A stretch of 64,000 nt of DNA, taken from NCBI GenBank assembly GCA_022579005.1, contig MU401496.1, positions 165,560 through 229,559 on the forward strand, written 5' to 3'. The stretch is from Poronia punctata. Taxonomy: Eukaryota; Ascomycota; Sordariomycetes; Xylariales; Xylariaceae. Under the pieces are notes generated by a model. That model worked only from the letters and a program-made list of their open reading frames with translations. It was not told where the DNA came from and ran no database searches. Position numbers and translations under genes: made by a program. How positions within the stretch are numbered: position 1 is the first letter of the stretch; the number at the start of each line of letters is the position of its first letter. Below are positions 24,222-38,027 of the stretch, in pieces.

Positions 24222-25517
24222 CTATTCCGACACGCGTAAGATTCTCCCGAGTGGTTTTCCTTTATGTTCATACACAGCCATAACTTCGTCGGGGGCGGTA
24301 CAGAGAACGCCGGGCCAATGAGCTGGGGCCTCATGGACGAGGGTAGGGGTCTCTGACCAGTGAATTTTCCCGTTTCGGAGACCGTCGGCGAATACAGCTT
24401 TGACAGCGGCATTCCGCGGCCATTTCGGTTCCGCGACATCTTCGTCGCTCATGAAGACAACGGCAAGTTTACCGCCCTGGCAGGCCGCGACCTGTGGTGA
24501 TCCCGCATTCCTACCCTGGCCTCGCGGGACATAGACCGTGCCGCGCTCTTCCCAATTCTGGCCGTCGTCGTAGGAGACAACGTACTCGAGACTAAAGTGC
24601 GGACGCTTCCTCGTGGTCTCAAACACCATGACGAGTGCCTCTTGCCCTGTCACGGCGTCCCTGGTCGCAGCAATGCCTTGCATGCCATCACGTAGGTTCT
24701 CGGTATGGTGGTGGCATCGCAGGCATCGCGGCGGGGCATGCCATGTCGAGCCGCCGTCGAACGTGTCAACAGCGAACGTCTCCTGGTCGTTGCGCGCGAG
24801 CTCCCCGGAATACGTAAGTTGGACGAAAGGCGTTCCGTCTGGGGTTGCGGAGAGCCGCATAAATGGTTCCCACAGACCCATACCGCGACTATGGGCCGCA
24901 GATTGGTCTGCAGCCTGAGAGGCGAAGCGCCACGTACGCCCGCCGTCAGTCGAGCGGCAGACCGTAATGCGGAAGTGTGTTGGCTTCTTGTCAGGGCCGC
25001 GCACATGGTTGCGGAATGCGGCTAGGACGATGGGACCCTGGCTGGCCGTGGCCGGTATCTCAAGCAGGAAACCATTATCAATATCGCCTTTCCCTCGAAC
25101 AATCTCGCCATGCGGCACAAATGTTCTTCCGTTATCTGTACTCCGAGAAACCTTGAGGACATGTTCTCCTTTTAGCACCCGCGTCACCACGCACAATAAC
25201 GTTCCGTCCGAGAGTCGGCATAGGCGCGGGTACGTGCCGCCTTCGTGCAGGGGTACCAACTCAGAGCTCAGGGTCCAGGTGTGAGATCGCTGGGCGTTGA
25301 CCTCAGGCGCGGGCGCTAGAGGATGCTGTGGACCCGGTTGAACCTGAGGATGAAGCTGCTGTTGGGGTTGTGGCTGGGGAGAACCGCCGTTGCGTTTATT
25401 GAAGACATTCAATAGTTTGTGCCCGAGTATTCCAGCCATGATGAGTATTATGATAAGTTTAACTCTCATAAAAAGAACTCTCTTGAATCGAGAGGGGGAG
25501 GTGACATTGTAGCGCAT
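24222..25517 (-). CDS. Membrane-anchored BNR/Asp-box glycosidase (GH93- or sialidase-like)
   Basis: Intronless, 431 residues, ATG at 25517. A hydrophobic helix at residues 20-35 ([18 protein letters not shown]) after a basic tail is a type II signal anchor, followed by a Gln/Pro-rich stalk (about 48-75). The catalytic part is a sialidase-fold beta propeller: Asp-box motifs [28 protein letters not shown] and SYDDGQNW, and an entry strand [14 protein letters not shown]. That strand fits GH93 exo-arabinanase-like proteins better than GH33 sialidases, which have a Y/F-R-I-P motif that I do not see. It probably trims arabinan or a related glycan at the cell surface or in the Golgi. The specific activity is not settled from sequence. 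Confidence 0.75.
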   Translation of the reverse strand: MRYNVTSPSRFKRVLFMRVKLIIILIMAGILGHKLLNVFNKRNGGSPQPQPQQQLHPQVQPGPQHPLAPAPEVNAQRSHTWTLSSELVPLHEGGTYPRLCRLSDGTLLCVVTRVLKGEHVLKVSRSTDNGRTFVPHGEIVRGKGDIDNGFLLEIPATASQGPIVLAAFRNHVRGPDKKPTHFRITVCRSTDGGRTWRFASQAADQSAAHSRGMGLWEPFMRLSATPDGTPFVQLTYSGELARNDQETFAVDTFDGGSTWHAPPRCLRCHHHTENLRDGMQGIAATRDAVTGQEALVMVFETTRKRPHFSLEYVVSYDDGQNWEERGTVYVPRGQGRNAGSPQVAACQGGKLAVVFMSDEDVAEPKWPRNAAVKAVFADGLRNGKIHWSETPTLVHEAPAHWPGVLCTAPDEVMAVYEHKGKPLGRILRVSE

Positions 25518-26321
25518 TTCAGCGCCTGCTGAAGAACTAAGGTTAGTGCCACCGATCCCACGCGGCGCATATATCCGACATCAAGCAGGATTCAGAGGTC
25601 ATAAAGAAGAAAGCATGACGAATATCTACCCCACCAATATCCGGGCGAAATCTTTGGAGTCAGGTACCTCCAGGTACACTCGCCAACGTCCATCGCTCAT
25701 TGGTCAAATTCTAGATCCGCTAAATCCCCTAATCTCAGTCTACCATCTTGATGTCCATCAAACAAATACTTGCCCGTAGAGCTGTGCTCTTAGAACGCGC
25801 GTGTACAAGACCGGCACTGGCAAGTTGTTAAGCAGGCCTTCTCTTCGATCTCGGGAATTTCGGTGCTTTCAAGAACTGATAAGCGACAAAAATTGACCCT
25901 GACTGAGCGTGTCATCAACGTTACACGTATAGTAGTCTACACGTAGTCCAGGTATATCATGTTTGGTTCACAAAGGCAACGTACTCGTTAGGTGGAGGTT
26001 TTACGAGGCGCCGGCTTATGATAACACTGGTGCCAATCGAAGGTTCGTAGTAAAGAAGGGGGCCCAGGCTCCAGTAGGGGGATATGGCCGTTACACGTAC
26101 TTGTATATCGTTGATGGTTGGTAAGAAGCCGGTCTGTCAGATGTAAAAGTATCGTCCCGGTTGGAAGAGAAGATTCAGGTCCCATTTGCCCATTTGCAAC
26201 AGCAGTGGCGAAATGGAGGAAGACCAATGCGCCAAGGTTAAGTACTTTAACATTGATCTGGTCGGTTGCCCGGCGGTCTCCAAGTGCGTCATTAGATACC
26301 GCTTTAGGGAACGGTCAGCTA
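25518..26321. other. Intergenic before the hAT-like element
   Basis: About 0.8 kb, the upstream region of the BNR protein gene. No gene seen. Confidence 0.45.
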
Positions 26322-27030
26322 GTCACAAGTAGGGATGCATAGGTACAGTCTCTTTTAGAAAAAGACTGTATGATACCCAAACCCCTGTCATTTCGGGTAT
26401 GATACGTATGATACCCGCCCTTTCCAGCCAATTCCATCCCAACCACCGGCCTTTTTATAAATCTAACACTTGTGAGGCAATTTTCGACCTCTTTTTTACC
26501 TATTCATCACTTTTTCTGGTGTTTTCCTTCAATTTCCAGCCTGAAAAGTTCATTTTTACCTGCCTGTTGAAAAAGACCTTGTCTGTGCCATCCCTGCCAT
26601 TTTTCCACCTGACCCACCTAACCCACCAACCTTCACCTTCCAACCTTCACCCTTCAACCTTCACCCTTCACCTTTACCCTTCACCTTTGCTATGCCGCGC
26701 GTTTTTAAGCTTTTTAGGGTCTATTTGGTCTGTAGTGTAATGAACGGCTAAAAATTGCAATTGCATTGCTTTTGTTTATGGTAATAAACATGGTTGTTGA
26801 CCTTATGATTGACCTTACCTGTATTCTGACTTGTTGCAGACAATCAAGGGTCTTAGCTGTCGTCATATTTTCCATTTAGGTGTAAATTCGGTAGGTCATC
26901 GGAAGCAAAGTGGACACGGAAGAAAATATTTTATCCGGCCATGTATCTTTCAGAAAGATACGGAATCATACTTGTATCATTCCGTATGGTACACTAGTGG
27001 TATGATACAAAATGCATCCCTAGTCACAAG
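26322..27030. mobile_element. Non-autonomous hAT-like element
   Basis: A 693-bp element (26330-27022) with perfect 11-bp terminal inverted repeats (TAGGGATGCAT at the left, ATGCATCCCTA at the right), flanked by the 8-bp direct repeat GTCACAAG at 26322-26329 and 27023-27030. An 8-bp duplication and a YARNG-type terminus are the hallmarks of hAT transposons. Subterminal GTATGATAC-type motifs occur several times near both ends, as hAT transposase-binding repeats do. The interior has no transposase; it holds a CCTTCAC-type minisatellite at about 26630-26690. The element lies about 490 bp upstream of the vacuolar protease gene. Confidence 0.85.
26627..26690 (+). repeat. CCTTCAC-like minisatellite within the hAT-like element
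   Basis: Several imperfect tandem copies of a CCAACCTTCACCTT-like unit. No coding role. Confidence 0.7.
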
Positions 27031-27515
27031 CCACAGCTACCCATACACGTGCCCCCGTCTTGCAGTCTGCCAGTTCTGCTTACCTCTCCTTATCCGCGTG
27101 TCACTGTCTTTCAAGCTTGAAACATCCACGGTTACTGCATCGCACCTACCCGATTTGAGTTTAGCGGATCCTCGGGAAGCCTTCTTGCATGTCATCAAAG
27201 TGGTGCCTGGCAGAGGTCTTGTAGGTGCTAGACACTGAACACTGTAGGTAACCCATCCAGTGCTGCCAAAGCTCCGCCCCCAGCGCCCCATCCAGAACCC
27301 GTCACCCCCATATCTCCAACTGTATCCATCGACCTTATCTCTCCTCCGACCAGCTGCACCTTCCTCTCCTCTCTTACTACAATACATCATCAGTTTCATC
27401 ATCAAGCTTATCAGCCAACTTCAACACAGCGTCCTTCATCTACATAGTTGGCGTCTTTCATTGTCCATAGCATTGATTCTCCGGCCAGCTTAGAATCTTT
27501 CTAGAGTCGCCCAAC
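27031..27515. other. Promoter and 5' UTR of the vacuolar protease gene
   Basis: 485 bases between the hAT-like element and the protease ATG. Pyrimidine-rich just before the start, as is common in fungal 5' leaders. Confidence 0.5.
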
Positions 27516-28821
<1,306 letters not shown>

Positions 28822-31265
28822 GTCAAGGGTAGTTGAACCTTGAACCTAGTGGCCGTTCTCAAGAAGGATGAATTAAGCGAGCCTAGATTGTGAACCTCGA
28901 TAAGATTAGTTGGAATAATCGAATTGCCTGTGAGCGCCGTTCCTAAAGATTGTACATGGTCGTTAATGCTTCTTGACCTTTCGGTGGTTTCCCCAGAACT
29001 CCACGGTAACCAGGACAGACTGGGGTTCATTTGTACATCATGGTTCCAATCGTTTCATTTGATCGTTACATACATAACTAATTGAAGGGTATTTTTCTTG
29101 TATGTAACATTTTGTCTACCATGCGAACTTGTTTGTCAGTCGTGACCCGCTGAGCCTCGAGGAGAAGGTGGTTTCTTTCAATTCCAAAACCTGACCTTGG
29201 AGCCATGGCACTGTTTAAGATGGTGTGCTAGACTGGCGACAGATGGGCAGGGAAATTCTGGGTATCTTCCTAGCTCCCTTCAGTTTATGTGTGTTGGGAA
29301 AATAACCCCCTGTAATTTCTGTCGACCGCTAGCAACCAGCATACCTGCAAAGCACTGTTCTTCGGAATTTGATACGAGATTCAAGATTGTAGATGCAGAA
29401 GTAATACAAGTACACCGTATGTAGTAGAGCGTGGTAATAGTAACTCATTTTTGCCCACCAATAGAGGGAATAAAGAGGTAATTATACAACTCGACGCCTT
29501 CGTAGTTTATAAGCACTTACAAGTTACAAGTCAATCTACCTAGCTAACCTCGACCTGCGTGTACAAGTACGTCAGAGCCTTTAAACAATAAAGGCTAGAG
29601 AGGGACCGGCCAATTATCTCACATACCGATTTCCCTTCTAGTCTTCTACCCCGGATTTGACAGGCAGAACTAGCCCCACGGTTTTGGGCCGATTGGCGAT
29701 CTGGAGCACAGATGGAGATATGTATTATGCCACCAGGGTCTCATCTTGACATCTTGGTTGTAAGAGCATCAAGGCAATACCTAATGGACAAAGTCATTAG
29801 ATAGGTATACACGAGGAAAGTCACATTTAACGTTGAGACATAGGTCAGATACACAACGAGCTATGCCAAAGGGAACAATACATACTTGAGGTAAGGCCGT
29901 GTCTGGTGCAAACCCCTAGGTTAGTTTATATACAAGTAGTTTGTAGGTAATGTTTGGATCAAAAGCGTATCTACATCTATTCCTCAAGTCCCTTCATTTG
30001 TGTCCCGTAACTTCACCCAAGTTAGCCTAACACGTAGTGGTTTTTCAGGCAACTTGATATTAAATGGCAAAGCGACATATAATATAAAACCAATCTACAC
30101 ACAATACATATTTTGAATGACGCAGTGATGTGTTGAAAATATAAATTTCCGGCTTCCTTGTTGATGTTGTAAGGAAGAACCTTTGCCCGCACTGGGTGAA
30201 GTTTAAATAGGTCTATGTCCAGGTTACAGTAGACAACTCGTAATTTACATGGTTAGCCCAAGGTAATTACACGCTTGTGTTGGTATGTGCCTACTCCTCG
30301 TACTCCTAATACTTTCAAAAGTATAGACATACTTCCTTGCGCATTGTCCTCCTGTTTCTAGTCTATATAGAACGTAGATTACTAGGTTATGTACCTTCTC
30401 GAGGCAAATGTAGGACTTTGGAATGCCAGGCACGTGATCGTCACGAGATTGGATTGGTGGATTTCGAGACCCACAAAAATACGTTGGTTCCAATTTTCGC
30501 AGTCTTCCCCCCAAAGCAGCGAGTGTCCTAAAGGCATTCTCAGAGGATAGAAGAAGACCCCAGACAAGCACCAGATTGACATTGGATAGCCTGCTCTGTC
30601 CTGCGTGCCAACCAACCCGCCTGTCATCCATCAGTCAATTTTCCTTTCGTTCCTTCTTCTTCTGTCGGGAAATACGTTGCCAAACCCATAATTACACTTA
30701 TGTGATGATCGACCGGGTCTTTATTATTGGCTGACATTCTCCATCGCGACGACGTGGTAGATAGTCGTTCTGGACTTTTCCTTTCTAATAATCAAAGGTT
30801 ATAGTCCAGTTGTATTATTCTAGTGCTACTCGAACCTATTGAGGGTTATCGGAGATTGCCAAGTCCTGGACTACCTACTTTGATTGCCCTGTTCGTTTGT
30901 CCCCCTGCGGAGTACATACCAAGCCTCGCATCGCCCTTTTCTGTCGCGACAAATCGCACCGGAGAACGTGCAGTGTCGCGCGTATCCGAGCCGTCGATAG
31001 CATCACTCTACCAAATTATTATAACTGCGAAACCGACCAACTGATCAATCACTTATTAACCCAGTCTATCCCCTCGATACTCGCGCCCGCCACTGCGCCA
31101 GTAACTAACCCCAGTGCGAAGATTGTTCATAAAATCTGCTAGGTAGTTCGGTCGCTGTGCCATACCATCACTGGTCAAATTTGGCTGTCAACTTTGATGG
31201 ATATCAACCAAAGAAATTGATTGGAAACTACCCGTCCACCATCGCTCCGTTTCCGAACCGTAGCG
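28822..31265. other. Long intergenic region (2.4 kb), no gene recognised
   Basis: Holds the pep4 3' UTR and, from about 30650, a CT-rich stretch that is probably the leader of the next gene. Frames of up to 128 codons (30245-30631, minus) lack motifs. No element ends were found. Confidence 0.45.
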
Positions 31266-34200
31266 ATGGCAACGTCTGCCGTCACACTTTCTAATGGTAT
31301 CCCGGCGCCCTCGCCGTCGACAATGCATTCAAACGCGAACTCCGATGGGGATGACTCTCAATCTATCAACGCTGCTACGAAGCGCAAGCGTGAGTCTATT
31401 GACGACGACGATAAACCCTTGAATGGTTCCGGATCGGATAATTCTGGCACGCCCAGCGATAGAACCTCGTCCGGTTCGGCGTCGCGGTCGAGTATCCCCA
31501 AAGATACTGTCCGCGAATATTATGACGTGCTCACAAGGTGCGAGACCCTCTACACTCCCCGTCGTGCATTGCTGGCGCCTCTTTATGGCTGCCCCCTTTT
31601 ACATTGGGAGCCTCTACGCTATAGATTATATTTGCTTACATGGACCATCACAGCTTCGGTTATTCGACGTCAATTCTGAAACGTCCACTTCCCGAGCGAG
31701 ACCTTAACGCCGAGCCCGATGCCAAACGCCAAAAGTCTCTCGACTCTAAACCGCAACCGAGCATTTCAGACAAGGTCGCTCAGGATGCTTATGACAATGT
31801 TGAGAGTATTATTGCCGACCTTGCATCATGCATCACTGACGAGCTCGCGGAGCTGCGATATACAAGGGAGGAACACGATTCTGTCGCTCGCGAACTAGGG
31901 ATTGAGCGGGTTCTCGAGTTCAAGAGACGCGCCTATGAGCTGTTTAAACGCGAATTATCATACCCTGAGCCCTCCCCAAGCCTCAAGGCATTACAAGCGC
32001 TTGATCCCATAAATGACCCGCCATCGGATGCTAGAAATAATGTGCTACTCGCCGTTCTCGGCGGGGCTCCTGGAGCTCCAGGCGTGCGCCAGGTGTATTC
32101 TAGTCTTCGGCACCCTACTGATACTATCACTGGATCAGAGGCAGGCTCTCTCCCCTTAAAAGAGATCGAATTACCCAATGGAGTCAGGATGGCAAAGGTG
32201 TTACCTTATGCCTTCCCTCCACCTCTTGACAAGGAGAAGAAGTCCAAAACACTCGGAGAGTTGTTCCCACCTCCACGGAATCTCCCTTCGTTACCTCCAC
32301 CGAAAGCGCCGAAAAGTACAACAAAAGGTGTGCAAGTGGGTTGGCACAGGCCTGAGTTAACTGCGAAGTCTAAGTATCGCGCGGGATCCTACTTCAGCCA
32401 GCCGCTATCCACGGGGAAATGGCTTGATTACAGCAATGCTTCGCCTACGTCCCAAAGTATGACAAAACAGCGAGAACGTGCCCTTAGCCTTGCGGGTAAC
32501 AAACCGTCCTCACTAGAAGTGGAGACCACCGAGTTGGAGGCTCTGTTCCGTGGTGCATTTTCCAGCTTTGCCCCTTCGAAAGATGACTCCGCCGCTGTGG
32601 TCTCGTCCGGATTCGTTAGTCGTACTTTGTGGTGGCAGAAAATCGGACAGCGTACGTTAGAACGCTTGATCGACTCGGAACCGGGGGACAGCGCCGTCGA
32701 TGAACCGGAGCAGATGAGCGTCGATCGACCGGATGATATCGAGGTTGATGAAGAGATTATTCAACAGGTTATCGAGAATTGGGACGACAGTCTCGTTGAT
32801 CCTAGCCTGGAGGAAGCATGCTGCCCCCCGAAGCCGGACGCGGCGAAGGATACGGACGACATCCTGCAGGAGGTATCCGATATGATCCAGACTCTTATCT
32901 CATACCAGAAGAATCGCAACTTGACACTGCCTACGGCTTCGAGCCAGAGTCGATACGCGACGGACCCTGCGAACAGCGATATGTTGACCAATGGAATACA
33001 GGTGCAACCTGGGGAGGAAGAGACGATGACTTACGAAACGCTCAAGGCTCAGCTTTCGTTAATCATCCAGATGCTACCCCCTTATGCCGTAGCTCGTCTG
33101 AACTCGGATAAACTGGAAGAGCTGAATATCTCAACCAAGATGGAAATTCGCACCGAAGAGTTCCAAGGTGTTATGGAGGAGGACGAGGTAGCCGCCCGCG
33201 CTAGAGCCGCTCAAGCTGCAACTACACGGCCGGCTGCGGCTCGGTCGTCTAGTTCGTCGAGCAACGTGCAGTACGGCCAACAGTATCACCAGAATGCGCC
33301 CCGCTCTGCTGTACCACCGCCCCAATTTTATCCCACCCAGACCCCGGTGCGGCCTCCCCAACCGGCGATACAAAGGGCACCGCAAACTATGCCAGCGGCA
33401 TACCCGCAACGCCCCGCGTCCAATGCTGGATACCGCCCACCGGCCGCGTATCAAAATACGGGATACTCGCAGCAATATGCGAAATCCGGGACTGGATATT
33501 CTCAGCCTTATACGTCTACGCCGACGCAGAACCGCCATTATTCCACACCCAATTCCAAGTATGTCCCGGGGTATAACAATCTGGGACATCTGGGCGCCCC
33601 TTCTCCGCAGACGCGTTTTCAAGCATACACTCCGACGCCAAATCCCCAAACGCCTCATTACAATCCCCAAACTTACCAAGCTCATCAACCCCACCAGCCG
33701 CATCAACCGCATCAACCGCATCAACCACACCAGCAACCCCCGGCGACGCAGCCCCATCCTACATCCTACGTGCATTATCAGAATGGGGCTGCTGCTATGC
33801 CTCCCCGAACAGCCACAGCGTCGCCGCACATTCACCATCAACAACCACATTCCCCACATGTGCCGCATGGCTATCCCGCCGGCACTCCCTCCCGACAGCC
33901 TTCGTTTAATGGCCAGCAGCACATGAACACCACCAACAACAACAACAACAACAACAACAACACGCCACGCCCTTACTATCCACCCAGTGCGACACATGTG
34001 CCACCCCCAATGCCGAACCAACAGGTTCAAAACCAACACCATAATCCCACGCACCAAAACCAGGCTTCGGGTACGTCGTTCCAGACGTCTTTAAGTTCAC
34101 ACCAAGTTCAACAAGCCAGTATGTAGCACCCCCTTTTTCCCTTGACGGGCATTGTCTTCTAGCCACTTTTGGCATTGGTGTGCACAACCCGCCACTTCCC

Positions 34201-34626
34201 CGCCATGCCTTGGGTCGTGCTGAGATCTCAAGGGAGATCTCAAGCAGACATCCACTGACACTTGCCTTGCTAGTGGATCAGGCCAAGGCTCGCTTTAATG
34301 CGCAAAAAACTGCCCAAAAGTCGAATGAAAGCATGGGAAGTCCGATGCCGGGCCACGCACAAAACGTGACTAACGCCTCGGGTTTACCAGGCCCGCCAGT
34401 CGGTCTAGGCGGTATCGGTCTTGGGGCAAACCCAGCACAGATGGCAGCTTCCAGGGTCGGGAAACCTGGCGGCGGCGGCGTCTACTCACAACCGAGCCCA
34501 AGTCCCCAACCAAGGATTAACTCCCCTTCAACGTCCTACATACCTCCTCCAATCAATGGCAATGTAGCTCATTCAGGAGCACCTGCACATGGGGGCCAAC
34601 AACCACCCACTACCACAGGATCATAA
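31266..34626 (+). CDS. Large conserved fungal protein with Gln/Pro/His-rich C-terminus, function unknown
   Basis: Exons 31266-31537, 31654-34118 and 34163-34626 give 1066 residues in phase. Start is ATG 31266 (MATSAVTLSNG); codons upstream in frame have no ATG. The N-terminus is Ser/Asp-rich with basic KRKR clusters that may be nuclear signals. The middle (about 90-520) is the conserved-looking part: an alpha-helical start (ISDKVAQDAYDNVESIIADL), a Pro-rich strip LGELFPPPRNLPSLPPPKAP, then VGWHRPELTAKSKYRAGSYF and SRTLWWQKIGQRTLERLID. An acidic linker follows, then a long disordered tail with HQP repeats, poly-Asn and many Tyr/Gln, like prion-like domains of transcription or chromatin factors. 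A nuclear role is an inference; I do not recognise the family by name. Confidence 0.8.
33685..33735 (+). repeat. Coding tandem repeat (His-Gln-Pro units)
   Basis: Tandem CATCAACCG/CACCAGCCG-like 9-bp units encoding repeated HQP within the disordered tail. A second coding repeat, AAC triplets giving poly-Asn, is at about 33929-33961. Both are prone to length change. Confidence 0.85.
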
Positions 34627-36353
34627 GGGATTTGCGTGGCGCGTAAGCATTTTGATAACTAGGCGGTATGGGAGTTGGCCACATTCGACTTTGGTCTTCA
34701 TATATAATATGACAGGATAAGCATCGGGGATAAGGGGAACCAGGTCTAGGAGGCGGTTAGAAAAGGTATACAGCTATCGTCCAGCCGAACGCTCACGATC
34801 GGGACAGTGGCGTAGAACCGGGTGCCACCGTGTCGGGAAGGCCAATATTCTACGCTTTTCTACATCGACGTTGATCAAGGCAGGGGTTATTGTGTACGAG
34901 AGAATGTATTGTTATGGTGTGTAGCATTTTTTCTACGTCGCCAGAAACAGACGGTGCACGCTTTCGGGGAATGTTTATTTGATACTGGCGGGGTGGCCCC
35001 TAACTTACTAGACGGGAGGCTTTTGTTTTTCTCTACAGTGGAAATACATCTTTTTTTCTCCCAAGAGAAGATACCATACCCGCGCCGTCCGTGTCAGCTT
35101 TTAGAGCATCATTTTTTGTTCATCCACCCTTGTTTTGCGTCTCATCTTGTGTTGAGAGTTTCAGTCAAGAAGTTCCATAGAGAGAGAGGGGTGGTGATAC
35201 AATGGCAAAAACACAGCAAGATGAAAGAAAAATCAGAGTTTTTTTTACCCTCGCATTTTATACCTACCCTATCCGTCTTTTGTATCGTTTTACTCGTATT
35301 CAGGCAAGAGAGAAAGAAATGGAAGGATATGATGATTTGGGGGGTTGGGGGAGAGGTGTGGTGGAAAGGAAAGGAAAGGATATTTTATTGTTTATTTTAA
35401 TTTTACTGGTCGTGTAGACTTACGTGTACTTACCTCTTTTTACTCTAGCATTGGTATTGACAAACTCATGGCCTGGATAGGTACTTTATTAGTAGCCTAG
35501 TAGTCAGTCCTAGGACCTGAATAGTAAAATGCTTTCTCTGTCTGCCCATGTTTGTTTGTTTGTTAGTAGAGACTTTGGGATTGTTTTTGTTGTTAAAGGT
35601 AGGTATATAAAAAAGAGAGGATGATTTTTTTTTTTCATTTTATGGATTGGTTTACCTCGTCATTGATAAAGAGAATGCCACCCACCTATCTCACAAGCGA
35701 GTAGAAAGTAAAAAATGAACAAGGTGATAATGCACTGTCTGATGTAGAAGAGAGCGGGAAAGGCGGAAGAAAGGGAACAAGTAGGATCGGATTGCTACAG
35801 TGTTATATAACAAATAAGATTATTTGCGGTGTACCAAGTTGCCATTACTTACTCGTAGTTAGACTTTGACCTGGTGAATTCAATCACTGTTGCACATGAA
35901 TACCAAAATATTATTTCAAACAATAGTCATTATGACTGACTGGTATGTCGAATCACATCTCTCATTGATCTTACTTTGGTATATGCACAAACAACCCAAC
36001 AGAAAATTAAACCGTCCCCCTCTTTCTAGAGTGTGTTGAAGCAGCAGAGTTGTTGAATAACCCCAAGACCAGAAGATGCTGCTAATCTTCTGGCCGACTA
36101 GTCTAAGTCGAAAAAGCAGCTTGCAACGCCTGATGAATGCATGCAAGGATATATTCTCTCGTCCCTATCCGTGAACCGAAATCCCGTTGTTAAAACAAAT
36201 ATCGCCCGCTTTCCAGAGAACAGTTGAGTTGCCCTTTGTGTGTGTTTTTAAAACCCTTTCCCCGCCTACTCGTCTATGTTGAAAACGATGCAGCCCCGCG
36301 CGCCTTACTATGAACCGAAACCGAAGAAACGAATAAGAAAAGCCCGGTAAGAG
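34627..36353. other. Convergent intergenic region, 1.7 kb
   Basis: Between the ends of the large disordered protein gene (+) and SHMT (-). T-rich, no gene; the plus-strand 192-codon frame at 34822-35400 is low in motif content and has no start context or introns to support it. Confidence 0.5.
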
Positions 36354-38027
36354 TTAGATACCGGCGTCGACTCTCCAGCCCTCAACAGGGAGGGGGAAGG
36401 TCAAGCACCAAGAAGCGATCTCCTTCTTGAGGTCATTGATCTTGGCCACCTCGCCGCTGGCGACAGTAGCTCTGAAATCCTTGAGCTTGTTGGCCTCCTT
36501 GGGGAGACTGGCCTGGACCTCCTTGCAGAGCTTGACAGCGGTGTCGATGTATTCGGCAACACGCTCAAAGTCCTTCTCGCCGAAACCGCGCGATGTCATG
36601 GCGGGTGTGCCAATGCGTAGACCGCAGGGTGTGAGGGCCGACTTGTCGCCAGGGATACTGTTCTTGTTGCAGGCAATGTTGAAGTTCTCGAGCATGGCCT
36701 CAACACGGGCGCCGTCCAATGCCTGGGGCCGCAGATCGAGCAGGACCATGTGAGAATCGGTACCGCCCGAGACCAGCGTGTAGCCAAGTTCCTTGAACTT
36801 CTTCTCTAGGGCCTTGGCGTTGGCTACGACCTTCTGTTGGTAAGCCTTGAACTCAGGAGTGGCAGCCTGTTTCAGGGCAACGGTAAGAGCGGTGATGGTG
36901 TGGTTGTGGGGACCACCCTGGTGACCAGGGAAGACGGAGAAGTTGATCTTCTCTTCCAGATCATATTTGATCTCCTTTCCGGTCTTGTCGGTGCTACGTA
37001 CACCCTTGCGGAAGAAGATCATGGCACCGCGGGGACCACGGAGCGACTTGTGGGTAGTAGTGGTGACGACATCGGCGTAGGGGAAGGGGGACTGGATGCA
37101 TTCGGCAGCGATGAGGCCGGAGATATGGGCCATGTCAACGACAAGGTAAGCGCCGACGGCATCGGAAATCTTGCGCATGCGAGCATAGTCGATCTCGCGG
37201 CAGTAGGCCGACGTACCGGCGACCAAGATCTTAGGACGGAACAGCTTAGCGTTCTCCTCGAGCCTGTCGTAGTCGATTATGCCGGTCTCAATGTTGACCT
37301 GATAGGGCATGGTCTGGAAGTAAGTGGAAACGGCGGAAATCCTATATTATACGCGTTAGCAATCTTCAAGACAACAAAAAGGTGTGGTTATTACTGGGGC
37401 TCGTACTTCTTAGCGGGAGTCTGGTATCCGTGACTCAAGTGACCACCGTGGGGAAGATCCAAGCCCATCAAGCGACCTCCAGGGGGCATGATAGCTTGGT
37501 AAACCTGCAGGTTGGCGGGGCTGCCGCTCAGGCACTGAACGTTGACACCCCACTTCTCGGGGTCGCAGTGGAAAGCCTCGAGAGCGCGCTTCTGGCACAG
37601 AAGCTCGATCTCATCGATGTGCTGGTTACCACCATAGTACCGGGCACCGGGTTGACCCTCTGAATACTTGTTGGACATGGGAGACCCTAGAGCGTCGAAG
37701 ACAGCGCGGGATGTGACATTTTCGGAGGCGATGAGGATAATTGACTCTCTCTGGCGCTGGATTTCTTTTTTCTGTAGTAACAGTTAGCTTCTATGTACGG
37801 ATGTACGCAGAAGCGGCTGTCGTCGTTTGAGCCGGTGGCCGACTAGGAGAGCTACATACCATAATCTCAGCAACCTCAGGGTCCGAGTCCACGAGGGACT
37901 TCTCCAGCATCTAACCATGTGTCAGCACAAGCAAAAGGACGTGGGGTACGATGACAGCTCTGAAAAGTCTCGTCAGAAGGGAACTGCTTACATCTTTATG
38001 CTCTTGAGAAAGAGCGTAGGCAGACAT
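36354..38027 (-). CDS. shm2: Serine hydroxymethyltransferase, cytosolic form
   Basis: PLP enzyme that converts serine and tetrahydrofolate to glycine and methylene-THF, the main entry to one-carbon metabolism. Exons 38027-37992, 37910-37860, 37771-37395 and 37341-36354 give 483 residues. The two tiny first exons (12 and 17 codons: [29 protein letters not shown]) are joined by canonical introns. Family motifs: [28 protein letters not shown], the PLP lysine K253 in [16 protein letters not shown], and [12 protein letters not shown]. There is no mitochondrial presequence, so this is the cytosolic isoform. Intact and strongly conserved. Confidence 0.96.

Noticed and set aside
33131..34057. 308-codon frame antisense to the disordered protein gene
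   Set aside because: Shadow of the repetitive Gln/Pro/His-rich coding strand; it is Arg/Val/Gly-rich with no family feature.
34822..35400. 192-codon plus-strand frame after the disordered protein gene
   Set aside because: Phe/Lys/Arg-rich with no motif; lies in a convergent 3' UTR region.
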